Source of the DNA: Bacteroidota bacterium
GTDB taxonomy: Bacteria; Bacteroidota; Bacteroidia; Chitinophagales; Chitinophagaceae
DNA length: 64,000 nt
NCBI GenBank assembly: GCA_023416995.1
Contig: JAEZGI010000027.1
Location: forward strand, 124,001 to 188,000
Direction: 5' to 3'
The notes beneath the pieces were generated by a model. The model did not search any database and was not told the origin of the DNA. It worked only from the letters and a program-made list of their open reading frames with translations. This document shows, one piece after another, positions 23,302-31,972 of the stretch; the first letter of the stretch is position 1, and each line of letters opens with the position of its first letter. The position numbers and the translations under genes were made by a program.

Positions 23302-25677
23302 CTAAAAACGTGTGCTTATGGTAACTCCCAGTGTTTCAGGGTTGCCCAGGTGCGCGGCGCCAAAATCATAAGCATAGGCGATATACTTTTTACCGCCGAT
23401 ATTTCTCCACCAGAACATCAGTTCAAAATTCCGGGAAGTAAACCCTGCACGCGCATTAACCAGGTTGTATGATGCCTGGGAAATATTGTTTGCCAGATCA
23501 AAGTATTGTTTACCGATTCTTGACCACTCTCCTCTTACTACAATGCTAAAAGGATATTGGATTTTTACCGGCACGCTGTATTGTGCTGCAAGAAATGATG
23601 TTGATGTTGGAGTAAATATCTGCCTGTTACCACTCAGATCCACTTCGCCCCCGTCGCTCGCAATCTTAAGATCTTTATAAACGGCCTCGGTCAGGCCCAG
23701 ACTGTAATTGATTTCAAGACCTTTTACAACACTCGCTGCAAGCTCCAGCTCTGCGCCTTTGCTGGTAAGTTTCCCTACGTTCCGGGTAATGGTCACCGCA
23801 TCCGGCAAAATAAGCGTTGGCACCTGGGCATCGGTTACACGGCTGGTAAAAAAAGCCAGGTTTAATCTTAGCCTGTTACCAAGGAAAGTGTTTTTAAATC
23901 CAAATTCGATATTGTCGCTGTACTCGGGATCAAACGGATACAAAGGTGGTTGAGATGGATCACCGCCCTGGGCCAGTGGTGTCAGTCCACCGGTACGGAA
24001 ACCGCGGCTATAAGTCAGGAACAGGCTTGTGTTATTACTGGCGCGATAAGCAAGTCCAAGCTTTGGTGAAAAAGCAGTGAAGGTTGCACTGGCGCTCGTA
24101 TCTGGCCGGGTTTGAAATATCGGGTCAGGATTCGGATCTTTCTGATATTCTCCCAGCACGCTCAATTCTTTTTTCTCTGTATCGAACCGGGCACCGGCAA
24201 TTACATCCAGCTTGCGGGTAATTGCATATGTGGCCTGACCGTACAAGGCAAAGCCAGTGTTTTTTCCAACCGAAGTATTGATGGTAGAAAACTCGGCATC
24301 GGGAACGCCAAGAAATGCTGTGTCTTTCCCGATCCTTGTGCCCTGTTTGGTCGGGTTATCCTGGTGATAGAAATAGGTTCCCGCGGTCCATTTCAATGGT
24401 GAAGTAACAGATGCGGGGGAAGTGAATTTGAATTCCTGGGTAAACACCTTAACCCGGTTCCATTTGCCACCATAATTGTTTATAATGCTGAAGGCATCAT
24501 AAGGTGAAAAGTCACCATCGAGTGGCGCGTCGTAAATCCGACGATTTGACTGGTATGCGGTCTGGCTGCTGAAATTGAATCGCGGTCCATCATGCACGAT
24601 CGATAGGGAGGTGTTGAAGGTATTGTCTTTCATCTCTGCCACACCATCCTGGTTTAACTTGTAAGGATTCTCCAGGGCTTCGTCAACGCTGCCTGCCATT
24701 GGAAACGCCCCCATATTGCGGTTGTTTTGATGTTTTGCATTCAGGGTAACCGACCAACGTGGTGAGGCAATGTATTTCAGGTAATAGTTTCCGGCCAGGT
24801 TACGCTGGTCATCAAAGCTTTTTCCGTTGAATTCGTTTTGATAATAGCCATCACGTTGTGAATACATACCGGCAACCCCAATGTATAATTTGTCCTTTAT
24901 TATAGGTGTTTTATACCCGGCTTCGTAGCGCATGAGTCCATAGTTGCCAAAATTGGCGGAAGCAAAACCGCTGGCAACATTTGTTGGTTGCCGGGTGATG
25001 ATATTTATCACACCGCCCATGGCGTTACGACCATACAATGTTCCTTGCGGACCGCGGAGTACTTCAATTCTTTCTATATCCAGCAAACCGGCGATATAGG
25101 TGTCGAGCCCAAACTGGTTCACCCCATCAATATAGGTTGCAATAGCAGGATCATAAGAAGTAGTTCCGATGCCACGGATAGTGGTTACATTACGTTCATC
25201 ACCCGAATTGGTGCTGTATAAGTTAGGAATTATGGCGGTCACCTCACGCGTGTTCCACAGCCTGTACTGGTTCACCTGGCGGGAAGAGATCGCGCTGATG
25301 CTTACCGGCACATCCTGGAGCGCGGCTTCTTTTTTTTCTGCCGTCACCACCACCTGGTCGAGGTTATCAGACGCTTCGGTAAGTGAGAGATTAACCGTCG
25401 CTGTGCCACCGGCATTCACGGAAAATTCGCGGGTTACAGCGGCATAACCCGGAGCATCAACGCGAAGCTGGTATTTTCCTGCGGAAAGTCCCACGATCCG
25501 GAAGGCCCCGGCCGAGTCGGTAGCTACCTGGAGATTTGTATTTAAAACGGAAATAATTGCTTTTGAAACGCCGGCGGCCTCGTCATTCGTAATTTTTCCT
25601 GACACTGAAGGAGCCTGGGCATACAGGGTACTACCTGCAGCGATTAAGATCAGAAAACACAAAAATCGGTTAATCAT
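23302..25677 (-). CDS. TonB-dependent outer-membrane receptor with N-terminal regulatory domain
   Basis: A 791-residue receptor. The signal peptide is MINRFLCFLILIAAGSTLYAQ. A carboxypeptidase-regulatory-like domain covers 22-105, the TonB-linked segment VVVTAEKKEAALQDVPVSIS follows, and the plug contains TIRGIGTTSYDPAIATYIDG and VLRGPQGTLYGRNAMGG. The barrel ends in a terminal aromatic (TISTRF). No SusD partner is present. The substrate is unknown; the plug resembles those of iron-siderophore and sphingomonad-type receptors rather than SusC. It heads a three-gene operon with an FAD oxidoreductase and a YeiH-type exporter. Its -7 box ends only 4 bases before the ATG, so the transcript may be almost leaderless. 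Confidence 0.9.
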   Translation of the reverse strand: MINRFLCFLILIAAGSTLYAQAPSVSGKITNDEAAGVSKAIISVLNTNLQVATDSAGAFRIVGLSAGKYQLRVDAPGYAAVTREFSVNAGGTATVNLSLTEASDNLDQVVVTAEKKEAALQDVPVSISAISSRQVNQYRLWNTREVTAIIPNLYSTNSGDERNVTTIRGIGTTSYDPAIATYIDGVNQFGLDTYIAGLLDIERIEVLRGPQGTLYGRNAMGGVINIITRQPTNVASGFASANFGNYGLMRYEAGYKTPIIKDKLYIGVAGMYSQRDGYYQNEFNGKSFDDQRNLAGNYYLKYIASPRWSVTLNAKHQNNRNMGAFPMAGSVDEALENPYKLNQDGVAEMKDNTFNTSLSIVHDGPRFNFSSQTAYQSNRRIYDAPLDGDFSPYDAFSIINNYGGKWNRVKVFTQEFKFTSPASVTSPLKWTAGTYFYHQDNPTKQGTRIGKDTAFLGVPDAEFSTINTSVGKNTGFALYGQATYAITRKLDVIAGARFDTEKKELSVLGEYQKDPNPDPIFQTRPDTSASATFTAFSPKLGLAYRASNNTSLFLTYSRGFRTGGLTPLAQGGDPSQPPLYPFDPEYSDNIEFGFKNTFLGNRLRLNLAFFTSRVTDAQVPTLILPDAVTITRNVGKLTSKGAELELAASVVKGLEINYSLGLTEAVYKDLKIASDGGEVDLSGNRQIFTPTSTSFLAAQYSVPVKIQYPFSIVVRGEWSRIGKQYFDLANNISQASYNLVNARAGFTSRNFELMFWWRNIGGKKYIAYAYDFGAAHLGNPETLGVTISTRF

Positions 25678-25681
25678 GCTG

Positions 25682-25689
25682 CAAATATA
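25682..25689 (-). promoter_or_regulatory. -7 box immediately before TonB-receptor start
   Basis: Minus-strand TATATTTG matches TAnnTTTG and ends 4 bases before the ATG at 25677. Transcription would begin at or very near the start codon. Confidence 0.45.
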
Positions 25690-25834
25690 TTAAGCAGCCG
25701 GTTTCAGGAGACATATTTTTGCGCGAGAAAGCTCACAAAAGGTTGGTAACAACCGATTTATTATTTTTGGCTGAATGGTACGGGGTAGATGGAATAATTT
25801 TGTGTAGCGCGTTTTATTTTCAGCCGGATTTCCG

Positions 25835-25842
25835 TACCTTTG
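25835..25842 (+). promoter_or_regulatory. -7 box for DUF177-rpmF-plsX operon
   Basis: TACCTTTG matches TAnnTTTG and lies 22 bases before the DUF177 start. A second match, TATTTTTG at 25762-25769, could be an upstream promoter. Confidence 0.5.
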
Positions 25843-25864
25843 CAAACTCTTTAAAAGGAAGCTC

Positions 25865-26407
25865 ATGAGCAACCGCCGGAATTTTGATATAGCATTTGTG
25901 GGACTGAAGCCGGGTATTCATGAGTTTGAATACGAGATCAACGATAAGTTCTTTGCAGAATACCAGGAGCAGGAGTTCAGGAATTGTGTGGCCCATGTTA
26001 AGCTGACGCTTGACAAAAAAACGGGTTTCATGCTTTTGAAGTTTGAGGTTGGCGGGAAATTAGAAGTTACCTGCGACCGCTGTGGAAACGATCTCCCCCT
26101 GGATCTTTGGGACGAGTTTAATATCGTTGTCAAAATGGTTGACGATCCAGAGGTGATGAACGACCAGGAAGAGGACCCGGATGTCCACTACATTTCAAGA
26201 AGTGAAAGTCATCTTCGCGTAGGCGATCTGATATACGAATTTGTAAACCTGGCCATTCCCATGCAACGCATGTGTTTGCCGGAAGAAATGGGCGGTCCTT
26301 ACTGTAATAAGGAAGTGCTGGCCATGCTGAAGAAAATGGATGCTGAAAATCACAAACCCGAAAACACTTTGTGGAAGGGTCTTGAGAAATTCAAGGGTCT
26401 TGAGTAA
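25865..26407 (+). CDS. DUF177/YceD-family protein
   Basis: A 180-residue DUF177 protein, the family of E. coli YceD, which influences 23S rRNA accumulation and is nearly always encoded just before rpmF. It has a CxxC pair (CDRCGNDLPLDLWDEF at about 69-84) and a C-terminal pair in RMCLPEEMGGPYCNKE, probably a metal site. The gene order DUF177-rpmF-plsX is conserved across many bacteria and is present here with gaps of 34 and 35 bases. It is the first gene after a TACCTTTG promoter box. Confidence 0.88.
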   Translation: MSNRRNFDIAFVGLKPGIHEFEYEINDKFFAEYQEQEFRNCVAHVKLTLDKKTGFMLLKFEVGGKLEVTCDRCGNDLPLDLWDEFNIVVKMVDDPEVMNDQEEDPDVHYISRSESHLRVGDLIYEFVNLAIPMQRMCLPEEMGGPYCNKEVLAMLKKMDAENHKPENTLWKGLEKFKGLE

Positions 26408-26441
26408 ACTGATTAATAATAATAGACATAAATAAAGCATT

Positions 26442-26633
26442 ATGCCTAATCCAAAAAGACGCCACTCTCAACAAAGAGGAGCAAAGAGAAGAACACACTA
26501 CAAGGCTGAGCAGGTTACTTTGAGCAAGGACAGCACCACAGGCGAGATCCATGTTCGTCACCGTGCACACGTTAGCGAAGGAAAATTGTACTACAAAGGA
26601 AAAGTTGTAGCGGAGAAATCTCCTATTAACTAG
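26442..26633 (+). CDS. rpmF: 50S ribosomal protein L32
   Basis: A 63-residue L32. The start MPNPKRRHSQQRGAKRRTHY is diagnostic. The zinc-binding cysteines found in some L32 proteins are absent (TTGEIHVRHRAHV in place of a CxxC region), so this is the cysteine-free form. It lies between the DUF177 gene and plsX, the conserved order that links ribosome and lipid synthesis genes. Confidence 0.95.
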   Translation: MPNPKRRHSQQRGAKRRTHYKAEQVTLSKDSTTGEIHVRHRAHVSEGKLYYKGKVVAEKSPIN

Positions 26634-26668
26634 GCTGTCTTACAGTTTAAAATAGTAGCTTGCCGGAG

Positions 26669-27613
26669 ATGAACATCGGGCTAGATATGATGGGCGGAGA
26701 CTTTGCACCACTCGAAGCGGTGAAAAGTATTCAACCATATTTATCTGAAACCGCATCTCCGGCAAACTTATTTCTGATTGGCGACGAAAAGCAGGTTTCG
26801 CCGCTTCTTTTGCAATATGCCCCGGGTGTGCAGGCAGAACTGGTACACGCACCCGACGTGATCGGGATGCATGAACATCCTACCCGCGCGCTTAAAGAAA
26901 AGCAACAATCTTCTATTGCTACCGGTTTCCGCCTTCTTGCAGCAGGAACTATCGATTCCTTTATAAGCGCTGGTAACACCGGCGCTATGCTTGTTGGTAC
27001 CCATTACAGCATCAAATCATTACCTGGTGTGTTACGGCCGACCATAGCCACGATGATGCCGAAAGACAATGGCGAGGCAGGCATTCTGCTCGACGTAGGT
27101 CTTAATGCCGATTGCAAACCTGAACAGCTGAATCAATTCGCTTTACTCGGCTCATTATACTCCCGTTATATTCTTGGTACTCAAAATCCCCGGGTGGGCC
27201 TGGTCAATATTGGCGAAGAAGAAGGGAAAGGCAATCTCCTTGCCCAAGCCGCGTTCCCATTGCTCAAAGCAAACAACCGAATCAATTTCATAGGTAATAT
27301 CGAAGGACGGGATATATTGCTCGATAAAGCCGATGTTATGGTTTGCGACGGATTTACCGGTAATGTGGTACTCAAGCTGGCTGAGTCATTTTATGATATC
27401 ACCAGGCAGAAAGGCATACAACATGAGTTCCTGGAGCGTTTCAATTTTGAAAACTATGGCGGCACTCCTGTACTGGGAGTTTCAAAACCAGTGATAATCG
27501 GTCACGGCATCTCACATGCAAAGGCATTCAGAAACATGATAAAACTCGCACATAAGATGCTGGAAACAAGTCTTATCGATCGTATGAAAGAACAATTCCT
27601 TTCTGCGGAATGA
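26669..27613 (+). CDS. plsX: PlsX, phosphate acyltransferase
   Basis: A 314-residue enzyme that makes acyl-phosphate from acyl-ACP for phospholipid synthesis. I start at ATG 26669 (MNIGLDMMGGDFAP), where the family's conserved N-terminus begins. The frame is also open from TTG 26660, which adds only three residues. Other family segments are SAGNTGAML, GEAGILLDVGLNADCKPEQL, GLVNIGEEEGKGN, and VCDGFTGNVVLKLAES. fabH, which often follows plsX, is replaced here by a CPBP membrane protein gene that overlaps the plsX stop by four bases. Confidence 0.95.
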   Translation: MNIGLDMMGGDFAPLEAVKSIQPYLSETASPANLFLIGDEKQVSPLLLQYAPGVQAELVHAPDVIGMHEHPTRALKEKQQSSIATGFRLLAAGTIDSFISAGNTGAMLVGTHYSIKSLPGVLRPTIATMMPKDNGEAGILLDVGLNADCKPEQLNQFALLGSLYSRYILGTQNPRVGLVNIGEEEGKGNLLAQAAFPLLKANNRINFIGNIEGRDILLDKADVMVCDGFTGNVVLKLAESFYDITRQKGIQHEFLERFNFENYGGTPVLGVSKPVIIGHGISHAKAFRNMIKLAHKMLETSLIDRMKEQFLSAE

Positions 27614-28518
27614 AAACGCTGATCACTTCGGTGTCAGACTTCATAACGCAGTTGGACAAACGAAGCCTGGCAATTATATCCCTTCCCCTCGCCTTTCTTG
27701 TTTTGTTGAACTACCATCTCAGGCTTGAAGAAAACATCCTCAGGATCTCGACGTTTCCCCTCCGTTTCATAGCAGCTTACGTTTTATATGTATTTGTGTT
27801 CTGCGGAGCGCTGTTTGTAATGCTGTGGCACCGGGGCCAGGTGAACTTATTAAAGAACCGGTTTATTCTTTTGTTGTTTTTAAGTGCCCCTGTACTGTTT
27901 GCGTGGCGGGTTACATCCGGGTACCTGCTTTCATTCGACGGCGCAATTTACCAGAAATACGTTGCCATTATAGCCAATCCACCATTGAAATGTGTAGTGC
28001 TTTTTTTCTTTCTGTATATGGTCCGGAAGGCCGGTCGGTACGACTATCACTTATCAGGTTTGGGTAACGGCAAAGTAGATTACAAGCCGTTTTTCGGGTT
28101 ACTTTTACTGGCTTCACCATTCATCTTTTTTTTCGCTTCAACCCCCGGTTTTCTTGAAGCGTATCCACGGTTGCAGCGGGTAAATTTTATGCTTGAGAAA
28201 AGTTCATCGCCATGGCTAAGCGCAATTGTATATGAACTGTCTTATGCATTCGACTTTCTTTTTGTGGAAGCTTATTTCCGAGGTTTCCTTGTTTTAGCTT
28301 TTTTGCGGTACTGCGGAACGGCGTCCATCTTACCGATGGCTGCGTTGTATTGTGCAATACATTTTGGAAAACCTGCAGTAGAATGTATCAGCTCGTTTTT
28401 TGGCGGTGTTTTGCTTGGTGTGGTAGCTTATCATACACGGTCAATAATGCCGGGTTTGATACTTCATTTGGGAATTGGATGGATGATGGAACTGGCCGCC
28501 TTGTATTGGGGCAGCTGA
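27610..28518 (+). CDS. CPBP-family intramembrane protein (Abi/CAAX-protease-like)
   Basis: A 302-residue membrane protein with about eight helices. The C-terminal third has the CPBP pattern: FVEAYFRGF (E-x3-R, motif 1, with a single Glu rather than the usual Glu pair), YCAIHFGKPAVEC (His of motif 2) and GLILHLGIGWMMEL (His of motif 3). Some family members are glutamate-type intramembrane proteases. It overlaps plsX by four bases (ATGA), so it is translated with it, an unusual partner for a lipid-synthesis gene. Substrate unknown. Confidence 0.8.
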   Translation: MKTLITSVSDFITQLDKRSLAIISLPLAFLVLLNYHLRLEENILRISTFPLRFIAAYVLYVFVFCGALFVMLWHRGQVNLLKNRFILLLFLSAPVLFAWRVTSGYLLSFDGAIYQKYVAIIANPPLKCVVLFFFLYMVRKAGRYDYHLSGLGNGKVDYKPFFGLLLLASPFIFFFASTPGFLEAYPRLQRVNFMLEKSSSPWLSAIVYELSYAFDFLFVEAYFRGFLVLAFLRYCGTASILPMAALYCAIHFGKPAVECISSFFGGVLLGVVAYHTRSIMPGLILHLGIGWMMELAALYWGS

Positions 28519-28549
28519 CCCCGCAAAACACGTGTCCGGAATAAAAAAA

Positions 28550-28903
28550 CTACAGGCTCATAAGCCGGATTTTGTTTCTAAGCTATCATTTATCTTGCCC
28601 TGTTATTACTAACAGGATCTTTCTGCCTACCCACCCAGCCTTCCCCGGAGGGATCGGACGAGCAGCCCTCAACGACTGGTATACATGGCATTTCAGCGTG
28701 CAAGGTTTACCCATACTGCCTGTTACCAGGCAATATCGTGAGCTTTTACCTCACATTTTCACCCTTACCATTGCTGGCGGTTATTTTCTGTGGCACTGGC
28801 TGTTTCCCTGTTAAAGGAACCCGGCAATTAACCGGTGCACTGCTCTGCGCTGTCCGGACTTTCCTCCCCCCAAATAATTGGAGAGCGATAGCTCGGCCTG
28901 TAG
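28550..28903 (-). ncRNA. rnpB: RNase P RNA (class A)
   Basis: The catalytic RNA that matures tRNA 5' ends, about 354 nt. On the minus strand the 5' part holds GAGGAAAGTCCGGACA (conserved region I), followed by the cruciform region and GGGTAAACC. The 3' part holds ACAAAATCCGGCTTATGAG (conserved region V). The termini CTACAGGC and GCCTGTAG pair to form helix P1, which fixes the ends. Seven T follow the 3' end on the minus strand (plus 28543-28549), giving a natural terminator with P1. The Smr gene ends only 12 bases upstream, so the promoter must lie inside that gene or be shared with it. Confidence 0.95.
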
Positions 28904-28915
28904 TTATTTATTTAA

Positions 28916-29944
28916 TCAATATTGAAAACTTATTTCTGTAGCGCCATAGCCATATTTTGGATGATAGCGGTTGTTGAACGATTTAACTTCTCTTTTCAGC
29001 CGTAAGATTTCGTGAATTTCGTCGCGCAACTTTCCTGACCCCACTCCATGAATGGCCACCATATCCGGCTGATGATGCGCTATAGCAAGATCAAGGTACT
29101 TCTCAAAAAAGTTAAGCTGTAAGGTGAGTTTTTCAAAATTACTCATCTCAGACGCATCAGGGCTGAGCTTCTCGATGTGCAAATCCACTTCATATTTGGC
29201 GGGCTCCAGGTGTTGGCGCGCTTTGCCTGCATCATATACCTTATAACCCGACTTTGTCAAACTTGAAAGATCCAGCCCACTGCTTTTTTCAGTATACGGT
29301 CTGCCAGGATATTCCTCAAACAAGCGGTAACTGAAAGTGGCCTCGCCTTTCTGTTTAAGCTCCTCGATGCGCATAAACAACTGTTTCGGTTTCAGCTTCA
29401 ATGATGCTTCGAAGTGTTCGGCTTTGTTTTTATCGCCGGGTATCAATTCAAAGTCGGCATGAAATGAAGGACTATCATTCAGGTTGTCAAAAGGCACATC
29501 GTGGAGGTAGAAATCTTCGAATGCATGAATCAGGTTTTTCAGCTCGAAATCGGGTTTACCAAAATAGCTGATACCGTAACTAAACTTATAATTGTTATTA
29601 GTGCGGTTAACGAGGTGCACCTTAAGCTCGTCCACCACGTCATCTCCAAAATCATCACTGCTCATCACCGGAATAAAGGTGAGCCATACCCCGTCGACAA
29701 CACGTTCCGTAATTTTCTTTTTTTCAATGGGAACCTGGTCAATAAACTTTGTTTCCTTTTTCTCAGGAAACAGTTTTTTTTCGGAGAATCTTTTAAAATA
29801 CGGAAAGTCGAGCTGATCAACATAAGCCGGAAATCTTACACCACGCACATTGACCATCACCATCTTGTCGTTAATGATTTCCGTTACTTCCGCTTCTTCA
29901 TTCGAATGAAGCACCACTACCTTATCTCCTATCTGAAATTTCAC
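28916..29944 (-). CDS. DUF2027 and Smr domain protein, GTG start
   Basis: A 342-residue Bacteroidota-type protein. The N-terminal 75 residues (KFQIGDKVVVLHSNEEAEVT...FPAYVDQLDFP) form a small beta-barrel of the DUF2027 type. The middle (about 75-255) is beta-rich. The C-terminal Smr domain has VDLHIEKL and VAIHGVGSGKLRDEIHEIL, the fold of MutS2-associated nucleases. The frame is open up to 29977, but a TATCTTTG promoter box covers that position, so translation cannot begin there. The GTG at 29944 gives the family's expected start M/V-K-F-Q-I-G-D. The role is unknown; Smr domains suggest nucleic-acid processing. It precedes rnpB by 12 bases. Confidence 0.85.
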   Translation of the reverse strand: MKFQIGDKVVVLHSNEEAEVTEIINDKMVMVNVRGVRFPAYVDQLDFPYFKRFSEKKLFPEKKETKFIDQVPIEKKKITERVVDGVWLTFIPVMSSDDFGDDVVDELKVHLVNRTNNNYKFSYGISYFGKPDFELKNLIHAFEDFYLHDVPFDNLNDSPSFHADFELIPGDKNKAEHFEASLKLKPKQLFMRIEELKQKGEATFSYRLFEEYPGRPYTEKSSGLDLSSLTKSGYKVYDAGKARQHLEPAKYEVDLHIEKLSPDASEMSNFEKLTLQLNFFEKYLDLAIAHHQPDMVAIHGVGSGKLRDEIHEILRLKREVKSFNNRYHPKYGYGATEISFQY

Positions 29945-29974
29945 TGTAATAACTTTTAGGGCCAGAGCCGGGGG

Positions 29975-29982
29975 CAAAGATA
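29975..29982 (-). promoter_or_regulatory. -7 box that decides the Smr gene start
   Basis: Minus-strand TATCTTTG matches TAnnTTTG and lies 30 bases before the GTG at 29944. It overlaps the upstream TTG at 29977, ruling that codon out. Confidence 0.55.
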
Positions 29983-30127
29983 CAACTGCTTCCCGTCACA
30001 TGGTAACACAGTCGAAAACCCGACGGTTGAATACACTTCCTTACCGCCACGGAAGACCAAAACCCTCACCCCTTGGCGGCATCGATCGGTTTACTTTTCA
30101 GATGGATAACGCCTACTGAGTCCCTGT

Positions 30128-31876
30128 TTAAGGTGTGTCTACCAAATTTTTGTCCGAAAGCTTGCTTTTATGATATCCATAAATAAAATAAATCAGCAGC
30201 CCTACTATCATCCATACAAAGAAATACACCCATGATGTAGCCGGGATCTCGATCAGCAGGTAAGCACAGGAAAGCACACCCATAACCGGTATAAGAGAGA
30301 AGTTTTTTAGAAAAGTCAATACGGACATCAGCAGTGCAAGCAGCACATAAACAAGAAACAGGATTTCCTGCAGACTGTCATCGCCCAGTTTTGAGGCTGC
30401 CTCACCTATTCTGTGCCGCGAAAGATACAGGAATATGGCACAGAGCAGCGGCACAATAAATTTGCCATTGATATAAGGCAGCCTGAACGAACGGCGAACC
30501 GTTGTATCAACCTTAGGCAACATCAACACGCCTGCAGACACCAATACAAATGCGAACAGGGTACCGATGCTGGTCAGGTCAGACATAAGGCTGGCCTGCA
30601 CAAATAAGCATGGTATTGAAACTATGATACCTGTTACGATGGTTGAAAAATACGGTGTATGATACTTTTTATGTACCCGTGCGAAAGCTTTAGGCAGGAG
30701 TCCGTCGCGGCTCATGCTCATCCAGATGCGTGGCTGACCCAACTGAAACACCAGCAATACACTGGTGGTGGCTACCACCGCACTTATTGAAATCACATAA
30801 CTTATCCATTCCTGGCCCACTCTTTCAAACACATAAGCCAACGGATCAGTTACATTCAATTCCGTAAAGTTCACCATTCCCGTTAATACCAATGCAATAA
30901 AAATGTACAACACCGTACAGATCAGGAGCGAGTAAATCATACCGCGTGGCAGATCGCGCTGTGGGTTTTTACATTCCTCTGCAGTGGTTGAAATGGCGTC
31001 AAAACCGATATATGCATAAAAAACGGACGATACTCCTTTTAAAACTCCTTCCATACCGTTCGGCATAAAAGGACTCCAATTATGAGGATCAACTGAAAAA
31101 GCACCGAGTACGATTAAAAAGATGATTACGGCAACCTTAAATACCACCATTGCATTCGTGCTTTTTTTGCTCTCCCGGATGCCGACATAGGTGATAGCAG
31201 TAATAAGACAGATAATCAGGAAGGCCGGGAGATTTACAAAAATCCTGCTTCCACCAATCACCGGTGCCTGTTCCCATGCATTTTTGGCAAACAGCAGGGG
31301 TTTGGTGAGCGTCTCGCCTTTGGATGCGGCATCCTGGTATAAGCCATAGGCATATTCAGCAGTAGTCGGGTCAACAGTTAACCAGGCTGGTAACGTAATA
31401 TCAAAATTCGGAAAGCCATGTGACTGGAAATATCTCGTGGCACCTTCGAGTAGGTTATTGAAATACCCGCTCCAGGATATTGCTACCACAATATTACCAA
31501 TGGCATATTCAAGGATGAGGGCCCAGCCAATGATCCATGCGATCACCTCACCAAAAGTTACATAGGCATAGGTGTATGCACTGCCTGCAATTGGCACCCT
31601 GCTGGCAAATTCTGCATAACATAAGGCTGCGAAACCACAGGTAATTGCTGTAATTACAAAAAGTAGTGAAATACCGGGACCACCATTAAAAGCGGCAGAA
31701 CCAATAGTTGAAAAAACGCCGGCACCTACCACTGCCGCGATCCCCATAAAAGTAAGATCCCTGACCGTAAGTACTCTTCGCAGACCAGAGCCGGGCCGAT
31801 GTTCATCTCCTGTTCCTTCCGCGGCCTCCTTCACAATTTTATCAATCGATTTTTTCCGGAACAGAGAAGTAGACAT
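30128..31876 (-). CDS. Amino acid permease, APC superfamily (cationic amino acid transporter-like)
   Basis: A 582-residue transporter with about 12-14 membrane helices. The first helix carries the APC substrate-binding motif GIAAVVGAGVFSTIG (G-x-G-x-F type), and SAYTYAYVTFGEVIAWIIGWALILEY is the typical helix 3. FYAYIGFDAISTTAEECKNPQRDLPRGM is the conserved helix 6-loop block. It resembles the CAT subgroup of cationic/neutral amino-acid importers. It appears to be transcribed alone; the 150 bases between its stop and the Smr gene start hold that gene's promoter and nothing else clear. No specific substrate can be given. Confidence 0.9.
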   Translation of the reverse strand: MSTSLFRKKSIDKIVKEAAEGTGDEHRPGSGLRRVLTVRDLTFMGIAAVVGAGVFSTIGSAAFNGGPGISLLFVITAITCGFAALCYAEFASRVPIAGSAYTYAYVTFGEVIAWIIGWALILEYAIGNIVVAISWSGYFNNLLEGATRYFQSHGFPNFDITLPAWLTVDPTTAEYAYGLYQDAASKGETLTKPLLFAKNAWEQAPVIGGSRIFVNLPAFLIICLITAITYVGIRESKKSTNAMVVFKVAVIIFLIVLGAFSVDPHNWSPFMPNGMEGVLKGVSSVFYAYIGFDAISTTAEECKNPQRDLPRGMIYSLLICTVLYIFIALVLTGMVNFTELNVTDPLAYVFERVGQEWISYVISISAVVATTSVLLVFQLGQPRIWMSMSRDGLLPKAFARVHKKYHTPYFSTIVTGIIVSIPCLFVQASLMSDLTSIGTLFAFVLVSAGVLMLPKVDTTVRRSFRLPYINGKFIVPLLCAIFLYLSRHRIGEAASKLGDDSLQEILFLVYVLLALLMSVLTFLKNFSLIPVMGVLSCAYLLIEIPATSWVYFFVWMIVGLLIYFIYGYHKSKLSDKNLVDTP

Positions 31877-31972
31877 CGCAGGTTGTTTGGTTTATAGATG
31901 CTGCAAAATAGTACAATAGCCTCATTGTTTCGCCAATAAAACCTCTCAAACAGGTAGTGAAAAGCCCGGTGA

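Noticed and set aside
25741..25754. Small hairpin GGTTG-GTAA-CAACC between the TonB receptor and DUF177 genes
   Set aside because: A 5-bp stem is expected by chance in a gap of this size, and it matches no known element.
29501..29959. A 152-codon plus-strand reading antisense to the Smr gene
   Set aside because: It lies fully inside a clear family match on the other strand and has no recognisable domain.
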